From: Alphaproteobacteria bacterium
GTDB lineage: Bacteria; Pseudomonadota; Alphaproteobacteria; Acetobacterales; Acetobacteraceae
Assembly: GCA_013298245.1 (NCBI GenBank)
Contig: JAAFHD010000218.1
Span: forward strand, 1 to 6,338
Direction of reading: 5' to 3'
Length of the DNA: 6,338 bases
Made by a program: the position numbers and the translations under genes. This document shows positions 1 to 6,338 of this stretch, in pieces. The notes beneath the pieces are model-generated. The model searched no databases. It saw nothing but the letters and a program-made list of their open reading frames with translations, and was not told where the DNA came from. How positions within the stretch are numbered: the stretch's first letter is position 1; each line of letters opens with the position of its first letter.

Positions 1-773
1 TCGCGCCGGTGGTAGATGGAAGCGAGCTTGGTGTGGTCGCAGTGATAGCCCTTCAGGATATGGCCCGCGGTCAGGATATCGCCGCGCAACAGGCGCATGC
101 GCTTGGCGATGTTGCTGTCCACATGCCAGCCCAGGATCATTTCCTCGTCGAAGGCGTCGATCGCGAACAGGTCTTCGCGCAGGAAAAGCTGGAAGTCGCC
201 GGGGCCGTCGAAGATGATGTTCTGGTTGCCATAGACCACATCATCCAGGTGGAAGCGGCGCGACCAGTCGGTCAGGTCGCGGATGATGCCGGGGCCATCG
301 GCGCGGTCCATGCCTTCCCAAAGGCCTTCGGGCAGTTCGAAGCGCGGCGCGTGGTAGAAGCCGTCGGGCAGCGCATTGATCGCGCGCGACAGGCTGAGGC
401 CAGGTTCGCGCGGGATGAAGATCATGTCGGTGTTGGTGGACAGGATCCAGCGATTGGACGGGTTTGACCGCCGGATCGCGACATTGCGCGCATGTGGTTC
501 CACCGCGACCAGGTGGGTGCGCCTGGCGATGCGTGCGTGCAGGCTTTCACGCACCCGCAGCACGCGCAGAAAACGCCGCGCGCGCGGCGTCAACGTATCG
601 GCGATGGCTTCGAAGAAGGTCGGGATGTCGTCCGGCGTGTTGTAGTCGACATAGAGGATTTCATCGCCCGGCTGGTCCAGCATTTCGGCGATGCCGTTGA
701 TGCTGATGGCGGCCCGCTTGTGCAGGTTGTAGCCATGCCCGTCATTGCGACCATAGACGACGATCGAAAGCAT
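1..773 (-). CDS. GT-A-fold (GT2-like) glycosyltransferase, 3' end outside window
   Basis: This minus-strand frame stays open from an ATG at 773-771 to the window edge: 257 codons plus two bases. It begins MLSIVVYGRNDGHG (residues 1-14), a typical first strand and nucleotide-binding loop of GT-A transferases. D43 follows in ILYVDYNT. EPHARNVAIRR (92-102) matches the 'ARN' region of GT2 enzymes. RWILSTNTDMIF (108-119) carries NTD at 114-116 in the place of the metal-binding DxD. FDEEMILGWHVDSNIAKRM (208-226) resembles the acceptor-side 'FDE..GW..D.d...R' block of galactosyltransferase-like families. The expected role is sugar transfer from a nucleotide-sugar donor in the cytoplasm; donor and acceptor cannot be read from sequence. 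No signal peptide or membrane segment is seen in the visible part. An in-frame TGA at 821-819 limits the start. AGGAA lies 13 bases before the ATG, a long spacing. It is divergent from the sugar dehydrogenase operon, which supports a glycan role. Confidence 0.82.
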   Translation of the reverse strand, partial: MLSIVVYGRNDGHGYNLHKRAAISINGIAEMLDQPGDEILYVDYNTPDDIPTFFEAIADTLTPRARRFLRVLRVRESLHARIARRTHLVAVEPHARNVAIRRSNPSNRWILSTNTDMIFIPREPGLSLSRAINALPDGFYHAPRFELPEGLWEGMDRADGPGIIRDLTDWSRRFHLDDVVYGNQNIIFDGPGDFQLFLREDLFAIDAFDEEMILGWHVDSNIAKRMRLLRGDILTAGHILKGYHCDHTKLASIYHRR

Positions 774-818
774 CGGGCGGGGTCCGTTCCTCAGGGATGG
801 TGCCGGCGAAGGCGGCTG

Positions 819-832
819 TCACATCGAGGTGA
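819..832. promoter_or_regulatory. Dyad TCAC-N6-GTGA, possible operator at the leftward start site
   Basis: TCAC (819-822) and GTGA (829-832) form a short inverted repeat with a six-base spacer. It overlaps the candidate leftward -10 element and the predicted start point near 825. The same arrangement recurs at 901-914. A related pair, GGTGA-N11-TCACC, spans 828-848. The half-site order is opposite to a CRP site (TGTGA-N6-TCACA), so I do not call it CRP. A repressor site is an inference from position only. Confidence 0.25.
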
Positions 833-837
833 TCATA
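832..837 (-). promoter_or_regulatory. Candidate extended -10 promoter for the glycosyltransferase
   Basis: Read on the minus strand, the sequence gives TGTTATGAT, meaning TG-N-TATGAT, which fits an extended -10 element (TATGAT is 5 of 6 to TATAAT). The region 17 bases upstream reads TTTTAG, a poor -35, which is tolerated in extended -10 promoters. Transcription would begin near 825, leaving a leader of about 50 bases before the ATG at 773. This is a sequence match only. Confidence 0.35.
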
Positions 838-897
838 ACATCGTCACCAGGGCGCTAAAATCCCCATTAAGAATGAAAAGCTTCATCGAAATGGAGG

Positions 898-917
898 ACA
901 TCACAATGCCGTGATGT
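898..917. repeat. Perfect inverted repeat ACATCAC-N6-GTGATGT
   Basis: Arms 898-904 and 911-917 are perfectly complementary over seven bases around the spacer AATGCC. The core TCAC-N6-GTGA repeats the pattern at 819-832, about 82 bases away centre to centre. It sits upstream of the candidate leftward promoter, where a regulator could bind. It could also be a chance hairpin; no T-tract follows on either strand, so it is not an obvious terminator. Confidence 0.4.
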
Positions 918-1030
918 TGCGTTGGCGCCTGGCACCAGCCGGCTGATGCCGGGGTTCGTCGCTGAATCTCCTGGCCAGCCTGCGCTGCGCGAAGATATTG
1001 GCGGCGCGGGATGGGTCGCGCGCGCCGTCG

Positions 1031-1170
1031 GAAAACTCAATCGTATCGATGCTTTTGCGTATGCATAAAATATTTGATATGGAATTTTACTATGTCTATA
1101 TTGACAATTTTAACTCTCACAGTCTGCCAATGATGAATTTCTGCCTTTATTTCTCTATCATCAAAACGAA
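1031..1170. other. AT-rich island in GC-rich DNA
   Basis: By direct count 43 of 140 bases are G or C (31%), against a clearly GC-rich background on both sides. The stretch contains the short palindromes TATGCATA (1060-1067) and AAATATTT (1068-1075) and the best promoter match in the window. Such islands between divergent genes often mark promoters and binding of AT-preferring nucleoid proteins, or a scar of acquired DNA. The sequence does not decide between these. Confidence 0.85.
1074..1102 (+). promoter_or_regulatory. Sigma-70-like promoter for the rightward operon
   Basis: TTGATA (1074-1079, 5 of 6 to TTGACA) is followed after 17 bases by TATATT (1097-1102, 5 of 6 to TATAAT). Both hexamers and the spacing are close to ideal. 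Transcription would start near 1109 and run toward the gene at 1272, giving a leader of about 160 bases. The AT-rich setting raises the chance of accidental matches. A second, weaker pair lies downstream (TTGAGG 1186-1191 and TATAAG 1207-1212, 15-base spacer). Confidence 0.5.
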
Positions 1171-1226
1171 CGATGTCACGATGGCTTGAGGTGATATGCT
1201 GCACGGTATAAGCACAGCGCCGGAAT

Positions 1227-1251
1227 TGCCCCGCCATCCAGGACAGGGGCA
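1227..1251 (+). other. Small leader hairpin next to a ribosome binding site
   Basis: TGCCCC (1227-1232) and GGGGCA (1246-1251) are complementary around a 13-base loop. The stem ends three bases before AGGAAGGA (1254-1261), the ribosome binding site of the gene at 1272. It could influence ribosome access, but a six-base stem in GC-rich DNA is weak evidence. Confidence 0.2.
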
Positions 1252-1253
1252 CC

Positions 1254-1261
1254 AGGAAGGA
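1254..1261 (+). promoter_or_regulatory. Ribosome binding site AGGAAGGA for the repeat protein
   Basis: This strong Shine-Dalgarno match lies 10 bases before the ATG at 1272 and decides that start. An ATG at 1261 is out of frame and reads only four codons before a TGA that overlaps the true start. Confidence 0.7.
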
Positions 1262-1271
1262 TGCGGTTTCC

Positions 1272-1640
1272 ATGATCAGGTCCAGGCCGGCCGTTGAGGT
1301 TGCACAGGTCGCGCGCAGCGGCGCGACCATCGTCGTTGATGGCGCGGGTTATTCCGCGCCACATCTGAAATACATCGCCGAGGTCGCGGCCGGAGCCGGT
1401 GGCAGCGTCACCTTCCTCAATCTGGGCGGCCATAGCGCGCCGGAAATCGGCTCGATCGCATCCGCCGGCCCCACCATGGAGCTGGATGCCGGGCAGATGA
1501 CGGCCGGGCAGTTGCACTCCATCGCTAAAAGCTCGGCCGAAGGCCGCGGCGCACTCGTCATCGCCAACAGCGACAAGCTGACCGCGAGCCAGATGATCGC
1601 GATTCACGAAGCCTATCCGGGCAAGATCGCCTTCCGCTGA
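1272..1640 (+). CDS. Small protein of four alpha/beta repeats, function unknown
   Basis: I do not recognise a named family. The 122-residue protein has no signal peptide, membrane segment or cysteine. After a strand (TIVVDGAG, 19-26) it consists of four imperfect units of 20-27 residues: YSAPHLKYIAEVA (27-39), HSAPEIGSIASAG (54-66), MTAGQLHSIAKSS (76-88) and LTASQMIAIHEAY (103-115). Each is followed by a glycine-rich turn and a short beta strand (VTFLN, TMELD, ALVIA, KIAFR). The pattern is hydrophobic-[ST]-A-x-x-hydrophobic-x-x-I, then a strand, which suggests a short alpha/beta solenoid similar in principle to leucine-rich repeats. The start is supported by a strong ribosome binding site, and codon use matches the neighbours. 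It leads the plus-strand gene group, 67 bases before the sugar dehydrogenase. A binding or scaffold role would be guesswork. Confidence 0.8.
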   Translation: MIRSRPAVEVAQVARSGATIVVDGAGYSAPHLKYIAEVAAGAGGSVTFLNLGGHSAPEIGSIASAGPTMELDAGQMTAGQLHSIAKSSAEGRGALVIANSDKLTASQMIAIHEAYPGKIAFR

Positions 1641-1664
1641 AGACGAACAGTTTGTATCGAAGCA

Positions 1665-1683
1665 CCCAGGCGTCGCGCCTGGG
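1665..1683 (+). other. Intergenic hairpin between repeat protein and dehydrogenase
   Basis: CCCAGGCG (1665-1672) and CGCCTGGG (1676-1683) form a perfect eight-base GC-rich stem with the loop TCG. No run of T follows, so a classical intrinsic terminator is unlikely. It may weaken read-through or protect mRNA ends, giving different expression of the small protein and the downstream genes. It ends 13 bases before the next ribosome binding site. Confidence 0.5.
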
Positions 1684-1696
1684 CGCCCCACCTATC

Positions 1697-1701
1697 AGGA
1701 G
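1697..1701 (+). promoter_or_regulatory. Ribosome binding site AGGAG for the sugar dehydrogenase
   Basis: AGGAG lies six bases before the ATG at 1708. It fixes the start upstream of the Rossmann motif, and no other in-frame ATG comes before residue 30. Confidence 0.7.
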
Positions 1702-1707
1702 CACCCC

Positions 1708-3015
1708 ATGCCGGACAGCTACACCGCCAGCGCCACCTGGGGCCGAGAAAAGCCCCGCCTTTCCGTCATCGGCCTGGGCAAGCTCGGCTCGCCCATGTCC
1801 GCGGTTTTCGCCTCCAAGGGCTTTGATGTCGTCGGCGTCGATCTCAATCGCCACTTCGTCGATGCGATCAATGCCGGCCGCGCGCCGGTCGATGAACCGC
1901 AATTGCAGGACCACCTGGACAAGGGCCGCGCCCGCCTGTTCACCAACCGCTTCGTCATCAACGCGGTGCGCGCCATCGGTGAGGCGCTGCGCCAGAAGGA
2001 CAGCTACCACATTGTCGTCGTCACCTCGACGGTGATGCCGGGCTCGACGGGCGGTGAAATTCGCGCGGCTTTGGAAGCGGCATCCGGCCGCCAGGTCGGG
2101 CCTGATCTTGGCCTGTGCTACAACCCGGAATTCATCGCGCTGGGCACCGTCGTGCGCGACATGCTGAACCCGGATTTCCTGCTGATCGGCGAAAACGACG
2201 ACAAGGCCGGCACCCTGCTCTCGGACGTGTATCGGGACAGCATCAACGTGAAGCCGGTCTATCGGCGGATGAATTTCGTCAATGCGGAACTGGCCAAGAT
2301 TTCGGTCAACACCTTCGTCACCACCAAGATCAGCTACGCCAATATGCTGGGCGAATTGTGCGACCGTCTGCCCGGCGCCGACGCCAATGTGGTGACCGAG
2401 GCGATCGGCTCGGACAGCCGCATCGGCATGAAGTATATCCGCCCCGCGATCGGCTATGGCGGCCCCTGCTTCCCGCGCGACAACAAGGCCTTCGCGGCCT
2501 TGGGGCGCAAGCTTGGCGTGGTGTGCGACCTGGCGGAAGCAACCGACAAGGTGAACCACCGCCAGGTGCAGCGCATCCTGGATGTGATCGGCCTGTTCCA
2601 TGACAGCAGCGCCGATGTCGCGGTGCTGGGCCTGTCCTACAAGCCGGCCACGCCGGTGGTGGAAGAAAGCCAGGGTGTCGCGGTCAGCCTCGGCCTCGCG
2701 GATGCCGGCTACAGCGTCACGGTGTTTGACCCGCAGGCGCAGGCCAATGGCCTGGCCGTGTTGGGCGACAAGGTGATCCCGGCCGAAAGCCTGGCCGCCG
2801 CCGTCGCCGCTGTGCATGTTGTGGTGGTGATGACGCCCTGGCCGGATTTCGCCGCACTGGATGCCGCCATGCTGGGTGATCGCCCGGTGCTGGTGGTGGA
2901 CCCCTGGCGCATCGTGGATGCCAAGCGCCTCGGGCCGCAGGCCACGCTGGTCAATCCGGGCCATTCGGCGATGCCCGCGCGCCGTTCGCCCGCGCTGGCG
3001 CAGGCGGCGGAGTAG
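1708..3015 (+). CDS. UDP-glucose 6-dehydrogenase-type nucleotide-sugar dehydrogenase
   Basis: It is expected to oxidise UDP-glucose to UDP-glucuronate with two NAD+, supplying uronic acid for glycans. The 435 residues fit the family length. In order: the N-terminal Rossmann site VIGLGKLG (20-27) with acidic D45 after the second strand; TSTVMPGST (106-114); YNPEF (138-142); the catalytic-region helix NAELAKISVNTFVTTKISYA (192-211) with K197, N201 and K207; SDSRIGMKYIRPAIGYGG (235-252); the active-site block GGPCFPRD (251-258) with nucleophile C254 and D258; and a C-terminal UDP-binding domain beginning VLGLSYKPAT (306-315). The SDSRIG and GYGG blocks favour the UDP-glucose class over the UDP-N-acetylmannosamine class. 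Two points are unusual: proline replaces the common serine before the catalytic cysteine, and KPATPVVEES (312-321) departs from the usual KPNTDDxRES. Another UDP-hexose substrate therefore remains possible. It lies nine bases before the methyltransferase gene, so cotranscription is likely. Confidence 0.93.
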   Translation: MPDSYTASATWGREKPRLSVIGLGKLGSPMSAVFASKGFDVVGVDLNRHFVDAINAGRAPVDEPQLQDHLDKGRARLFTNRFVINAVRAIGEALRQKDSYHIVVVTSTVMPGSTGGEIRAALEAASGRQVGPDLGLCYNPEFIALGTVVRDMLNPDFLLIGENDDKAGTLLSDVYRDSINVKPVYRRMNFVNAELAKISVNTFVTTKISYANMLGELCDRLPGADANVVTEAIGSDSRIGMKYIRPAIGYGGPCFPRDNKAFAALGRKLGVVCDLAEATDKVNHRQVQRILDVIGLFHDSSADVAVLGLSYKPATPVVEESQGVAVSLGLADAGYSVTVFDPQAQANGLAVLGDKVIPAESLAAAVAAVHVVVVMTPWPDFAALDAAMLGDRPVLVVDPWRIVDAKRLGPQATLVNPGHSAMPARRSPALAQAAE

Positions 3016-3024
3016 CCAGCGCGC

Positions 3025-4317
3025 ATGCCGCCATCGCCGGGCCCCTGGCTCGACATCGATCCCGCGACGGCGGTGTTTCCGGTGCCCGAGCTGGCGTTCA
3101 GCATCGGCGCTGGCGGCGCGCTGGAAATCGCCGGCCCGCTGCGGCAATGGCAAATCATGCTGGAGCTGGACGCGCCACTGCCAGGCCCTGGCCATGTCGG
3201 CGTGCGCGGCGCCATCACCGTCAATGCCGGACCCATCCTGGTTGCGCTGCTCAGCCAGGCGGGGGCTGTGCTGCACCAGTTCATGCATGACGGCACGACT
3301 GGTGCGTGGTTCGAGAGTTTTTGCGTCGTCCCCGATGACATCGCGCGCATTGCGCTGCGCAACGGCGTGGGGGCCGATGCGGAAGTCGACATCACCGTGC
3401 ACAGCCTCTCACTGCAAGCGGTGGCCGGCCCCGGCCAGCCATGGCCGATCGCGGAATTATCCGCGCCGGTTTCCATCCCGCTGGCCGAGGGCATGCAGCA
3501 CCACCCTGCGCTGGCCGCGGTGCCGGCCTGGATGGGGCTGAACCCCTCAGGGTTTTCGGTGAACTGGGTCGGCACGCGAACGGATCTGCGTTTCCTCAAA
3601 GGCCATGCCGCGCCGCCGCCGGGGTTGGTCGAACCGCCGCTGCCCGAGATCTCGGAAGAGTATTTCGAATGGGTCTGCGCCGCCGAAGCCATCGCCGCCG
3701 CGCGCGGCCGCTTCACCATGGTCGAACTGGGCGCCGGCTATGGCCGCTGGATGATGGATGCGATGGGCCTTTTGCGGCAAATGGGCCGGCAGGACCTGAC
3801 GCCGCATTTCATCGGCGTCGAGGCCGAGCCCAGCCACTATGCCTGGATGGTCGAGCATTTCCGCAACAACGGCCTGGACCCCGCGCAGCACCGCCTGGTG
3901 CAGGGCGCGGTCTCGGGCCGCGATGGCAAGGTGCGCTTCGCCATTGGTGACGCCGATGCTTGGTATGGCCAGTCCATCATCGCGGATGCCGATACCGGGG
4001 TGAACAGCGTCGAAGTGCCGGCCTATTCCCTGGCCACCCTGTTGCATGATGTGCCGATGGTCGATCTGCTCGACATCGACGTGCAGGGCGCCGAAGCCGA
4101 GGTATGCCTGGCCGCCGCCCGCGTGCTGGACGAGAAGGTGCGCCGCATCTACATCGGCACCCATGAAGACGCGATCGAACGCGATTTGCGGCGCCTGTTC
4201 CAGAACCTTGGCTGGCAGGAAATCTTCGCCTATCGGCTGGGCCGCGCGCAGGGCACGCCATATGGCCGCATCATGTTCGGCGATGGCGTGCAATGCTGGC
4301 TGAACCCGCGCCGATGA
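3025..4317 (+). CDS. FkbM-family SAM-dependent methyltransferase with beta-rich N-terminal extension
   Basis: The C-terminal half is a class I SAM methyltransferase of the FkbM type, usually O-methylating sugars or other small groups. [12 protein letters not shown] (232-243) is motif I for [14 protein letters not shown] (262-272) holds the acidic motif II residue; [10 protein letters not shown] (331-340) and [15 protein letters not shown] (346-360) are the FkbM signature, which commonly reads D-x-[13 protein letters not shown] (374-381) follows. FkbM proteins are often 250-300 residues. Here about 200 residues precede the domain, including a beta-rich stretch at roughly 15-130 ([37 protein letters not shown]) that reads like a beta sandwich, then a linker with [12 protein letters not shown] (197-208). 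No signal peptide is seen, so it is probably cytoplasmic. The ribosome binding site is weak (GGAG, 12 bases upstream), and translation may be coupled to the dehydrogenase, which ends nine bases before. The last bases overlap nadE as ATGA. The substrate is unknown. Confidence 0.9.
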   Translation: MPPSPGPWLDIDPATAVFPVPELAFSIGAGGALEIAGPLRQWQIMLELDAPLPGPGHVGVRGAITVNAGPILVALLSQAGAVLHQFMHDGTTGAWFESFCVVPDDIARIALRNGVGADAEVDITVHSLSLQAVAGPGQPWPIAELSAPVSIPLAEGMQHHPALAAVPAWMGLNPSGFSVNWVGTRTDLRFLKGHAAPPPGLVEPPLPEISEEYFEWVCAAEAIAAARGRFTMVELGAGYGRWMMDAMGLLRQMGRQDLTPHFIGVEAEPSHYAWMVEHFRNNGLDPAQHRLVQGAVSGRDGKVRFAIGDADAWYGQSIIADADTGVNSVEVPAYSLATLLHDVPMVDLLDIDVQGAEAEVCLAAARVLDEKVRRIYIGTHEDAIERDLRRLFQNLGWQEIFAYRLGRAQGTPYGRIMFGDGVQCWLNPRR

Positions 4318-6338
4318 GCACGCTTCCCTTCGGCAATCTGTACCGCCATGGCTTTGTGCGCGCGGCACTCGCGGTGCCGGTGCTGTCGCTGGCGCACCCG
4401 GCCGCCAATGCCGGTGCGGCGATCGCCGAATTGCGCACGGCGGACGCCGCGGGTGCCGCACTGCTGCTGCTGCCCGAACTGGGCATGACCGGCTATTCCA
4501 CTGAAGACCTGTTGCTGCAATCGGCCATGCTGGAAGCGGCCGAGGCCGCGATCGGCGCCGTCGCCGCCGCATCCATGGGCCTGCGCCCATTGGTGCTGCT
4601 GGGCGCGCCGCTGCGGGTTGGCCATTCCGTGTTCAACTGCGCGGTCGCGATCCAGGGCGGGCGGGTGCTGGGCGTGGTGCCGAAATCCTATCTGCCGAAC
4701 TACCGCGAATTCTACGAAAAGCGGCAGATCGCGCCGGCCGCCGCGGCGCCCGCCGCTACCATCCGCCTGGCGGGGCACGACGTGCCCTTCGGCACCGACC
4801 TGCTGTTTGCCGCCGAGGACCTGCCGGATTTCGTGGCGCATGTGGAAATCTGCGAGGATCTCTGGGCGCCCATGCCGCCATCTGTCGCCGGCGCTTTGGC
4901 CGGTGCCACGGTGCTGTGCAACATGTCCGGCAGCCCGATCACCGTGGGCAAGGCCGAAGACCGGCGTGTGCTGTGCGACGCGCAATCGCGCCGCTGCATC
5001 GCGGCCTATCTGTATTGCGCGGCGGGGGCGGGTGAATCCACCACCGACCTCGCCTGGGACGGCCAGCTGACCGCCTTTGAATACGGCACGCCGCTGGGTG
5101 AAAGTGCGCGTTTTTCCGACACCGCGCAGCGCCTGCTGGTGGATATCGATGTGGAGGCGATGGTGGCCGAACGCCGCCGCGTCGGCACCTTTCGCGATGC
5201 CGCGATGGCGCACCCCAAGCCCTTCCGGCGCATCGGCTTCCGGCTGGACCCGCCGGCCGAGGACCTGCCGCTGGTGCGCGCCATCCCGCGCTTTCCCTTC
5301 GTGCCCGACGCGCCCGAACGGCTGGACCAGGATTGCTACGAAACCTGGAACATCCAGGTCACCGGCCTGCTGACGCGGCTTGCTGCGACGGGCCTGAAAA
5401 AACTGGTGATCGGCGTGTCCGGCGGGTTGGACAGCACGCAGGCGCTGATTGTCGCCGCCCGCACCATGGACCGGCTTGGCCTGCCGCGCGCCAATATCAT
5501 CGCCGTCACCATGCCCGGCTTCGCCACCAGCGATGGCACGCGCAGCAATGCCTGGGCGCTGATGCAGGGCCTGGGTGTGGATGCGCGCGAAGTGGACATC
5601 CGCCCGCTGGCCACGCAGTTGCTGAAGGATCTGGGCCATCCCGGCCCGCCGCAATACGACATCACGTTTGAAAACGTGCAGGCCGGGATGCGGACTGATT
5701 ACCTGTTCCGGCTGGCCAATCACGCCGGCGGCCTGGTGGTCGGCACGGGGGATTTGTCGGAGCTCGCACTCGGCTGGTGCACCTATGGCGTGGGCGACCA
5801 CATGTCGCACTACAACGTCAATGCCGGCCTGCCCAAGACGTTGATCCAGCACATGATCCGCTGGGCGATCGCCACCGCGCAATATGGCCCTGAGGTGTGC
5901 GTCACGCTCGACAGCATCCTCGGCACCGAGATCAGCCCTGAACTGGTCCCGCCTGACGCGACCGGCGCCGTGCAATCAACCGAGGCACGGATCGGCCCTT
6001 ATGAATTGCAGGATTTCCACCTGCATTACACGCTGCGCTGGGGGTTCCGCCCTTCCAAGGTGGCGTTCCTGGCGCAATCGGCCTGGGGCGATGTTGCCCG
6101 TGGTGGCTGGCCGCGCGGCATCGATGGCGAGGCGCGCCACCAATACGATTTACCGGCCATCAAGCATTGGCTGCGTATATTTCTGCATCGCTTCTTCGCC
6201 ACCAGCCAGTTCAAGCGCAGCGCCGTGCCCAACGGCCCGAAAATCAGCCCCGGTGGCGCGCTGTCCCCGCGCGGGGATTGGCCCGCGCCCTCGGACAGCC
6301 GGCCCGATGCCTGGCTGGACGAACTTGACCGCAACACT
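4314..6338 (+). CDS. nadE: Glutamine-dependent NAD+ synthetase (NadE), cut by right edge
   Basis: It catalyses the last step of NAD+ synthesis: ATP-dependent amidation of deamido-NAD+, using ammonia from glutamine. The frame is open for 675 codons to the window edge; the two-domain enzyme is usually about 680 residues, so only a short tail is missing. The N-terminal nitrilase-type glutaminase domain (about 10-290) has the full triad: E55 in [13 protein letters not shown]124 in [18 protein letters not shown], and C180 in HVEICEDLW. The C-terminal synthetase domain (about 340-650) has the PP-loop ATPase motif SGGLDS (369-374), followed by [14 protein letters not shown] (452-465), [17 protein letters not shown] (476-492), [11 protein letters not shown] (499-509) and [11 protein letters not shown] (633-643), all expected for NAD synthetases. 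No internal stop or frameshift is present. The start codon lies inside the methyltransferase stop (ATGA, 4314-4317) without a clear ribosome binding site, which implies translational coupling. Confidence 0.96.
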   Translation, partial: MSTLPFGNLYRHGFVRAALAVPVLSLAHPAANAGAAIAELRTADAAGAALLLLPELGMTGYSTEDLLLQSAMLEAAEAAIGAVAAASMGLRPLVLLGAPLRVGHSVFNCAVAIQGGRVLGVVPKSYLPNYREFYEKRQIAPAAAAPAATIRLAGHDVPFGTDLLFAAEDLPDFVAHVEICEDLWAPMPPSVAGALAGATVLCNMSGSPITVGKAEDRRVLCDAQSRRCIAAYLYCAAGAGESTTDLAWDGQLTAFEYGTPLGESARFSDTAQRLLVDIDVEAMVAERRRVGTFRDAAMAHPKPFRRIGFRLDPPAEDLPLVRAIPRFPFVPDAPERLDQDCYETWNIQVTGLLTRLAATGLKKLVIGVSGGLDSTQALIVAARTMDRLGLPRANIIAVTMPGFATSDGTRSNAWALMQGLGVDAREVDIRPLATQLLKDLGHPGPPQYDITFENVQAGMRTDYLFRLANHAGGLVVGTGDLSELALGWCTYGVGDHMSHYNVNAGLPKTLIQHMIRWAIATAQYGPEVCVTLDSILGTEISPELVPPDATGAVQSTEARIGPYELQDFHLHYTLRWGFRPSKVAFLAQSAWGDVARGGWPRGIDGEARHQYDLPAIKHWLRIFLHRFFATSQFKRSAVPNGPKISPGGALSPRGDWPAPSDSRPDAWLDELDRNT

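Larger units (their letters stand above)
774..1271. other. Divergent intergenic control region
   Basis: About 500 bases separate the minus-strand glycosyltransferase from the plus-strand operon. The left half (774-1030) has the GC-rich composition of the rest of the window. The middle is strongly AT-rich. I see no convincing protein gene: the open frames at 998-1189 (plus, 63 codons) and 1037-1330 (minus, 97 codons) lack recognisable motifs, and the second runs into the start of the next gene. Promoter-like and dyad elements are listed separately. GAGGTGAT occurs twice here, at 826-833 and 1188-1195. A short inverted repeat, CCGGC-TGAT-GCCGG, lies at 939-952. Confidence 0.8.

Noticed and set aside
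9..467. A 152-codon open frame on the plus strand
   Set aside because: It is the complement of the glycosyltransferase on the minus strand, which has recognisable GT-A motifs; the plus frame shows none.
819..832. A CRP/FNR-type binding site
   Set aside because: The half-sites are in the reverse order (TCAC-N6-GTGA instead of TGTGA-N6-TCACA), so the match is not to the CRP consensus.
1101..1134. A promoter using TTGACA at 1101-1106
   Set aside because: The -35 match is perfect, but no acceptable -10 lies 16-18 bases downstream; AATGAT is 22 bases away. The TTGATA/TATATT pair just upstream fits far better.
998..1189. A 63-codon plus-strand frame in the intergenic region
   Set aside because: It spans a GC-rich to AT-rich transition, has no motif, and contains the best promoter match inside it; more likely control DNA than a gene.
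1037..1330. A 97-codon minus-strand frame crossing the AT-rich island
   Set aside because: A long frame in AT-rich DNA is slightly surprising, and a remnant of foreign coding DNA cannot be excluded. It begins inside the repeat-protein gene, shows no motif, and I see no supporting ribosome binding site.
1558..3402. A 614-codon open frame on the minus strand
   Set aside because: It lies wholly antisense to the well-supported sugar dehydrogenase and neighbours. Its product is rich in H, R, D and Q without family motifs, typical of a shadow frame in GC-rich coding DNA.
4230..5975. A 581-codon open frame on the minus strand
   Set aside because: It is antisense to nadE, whose catalytic motifs are complete, and it has the low-complexity H/R/Q/G composition of an antisense shadow.

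Overview
The window looks like chromosomal DNA of a GC-rich alphaproteobacterium. An Acetobacteraceae-type organism is my best guess, based on overall base composition, strong G/C preference at third codon positions, and protein style. No rRNA, marker gene or mobile element fixes the taxon. I see no tRNA, CRISPR array, insertion sequence or phage gene.

Layout. (1) Positions 1-773, minus strand: the first 257 codons of a GT-A-fold glycosyltransferase whose 3' end lies outside the window. (2) Positions 774-1271: a divergent intergenic region of about 500 bases. It holds a sharply AT-rich island (about 31% GC over 1031-1170), a good sigma-70-like promoter facing right (TTGATA-N17-TATATT), a possible extended -10 promoter facing left, and two TCAC-N6-GTGA dyads. 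(3) Positions 1272-6338, plus strand: four genes that look like one transcription unit. They are a 122-residue protein built of four short repeats, a UDP-glucose-6-dehydrogenase-type nucleotide-sugar dehydrogenase (435 aa), an FkbM-family methyltransferase with a beta-rich N-terminal extension (430 aa), and glutamine-dependent NAD+ synthetase NadE. NadE overlaps the methyltransferase by ATGA and runs off the right edge probably only a few codons before its end.

How the genes may work together. The dehydrogenase would make a UDP-uronic acid, the glycosyltransferase could transfer sugars, and the FkbM protein would O-methylate a glycan or related product. Together they suggest a cell-surface or extracellular glycan locus. 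NadE makes NAD+, which the dehydrogenase uses two at a time. This link is metabolically sensible, but nadE may simply be a housekeeping neighbour. Both edge genes (1-773 minus, 4314-6338 plus) are open to the window boundary and were found by direct translation.

The least explained parts are the repeat protein at 1272-1640, the beta-rich N-terminal part of the FkbM protein, and the AT-rich divergent control region. I found no convincing evidence of a wholly new system.
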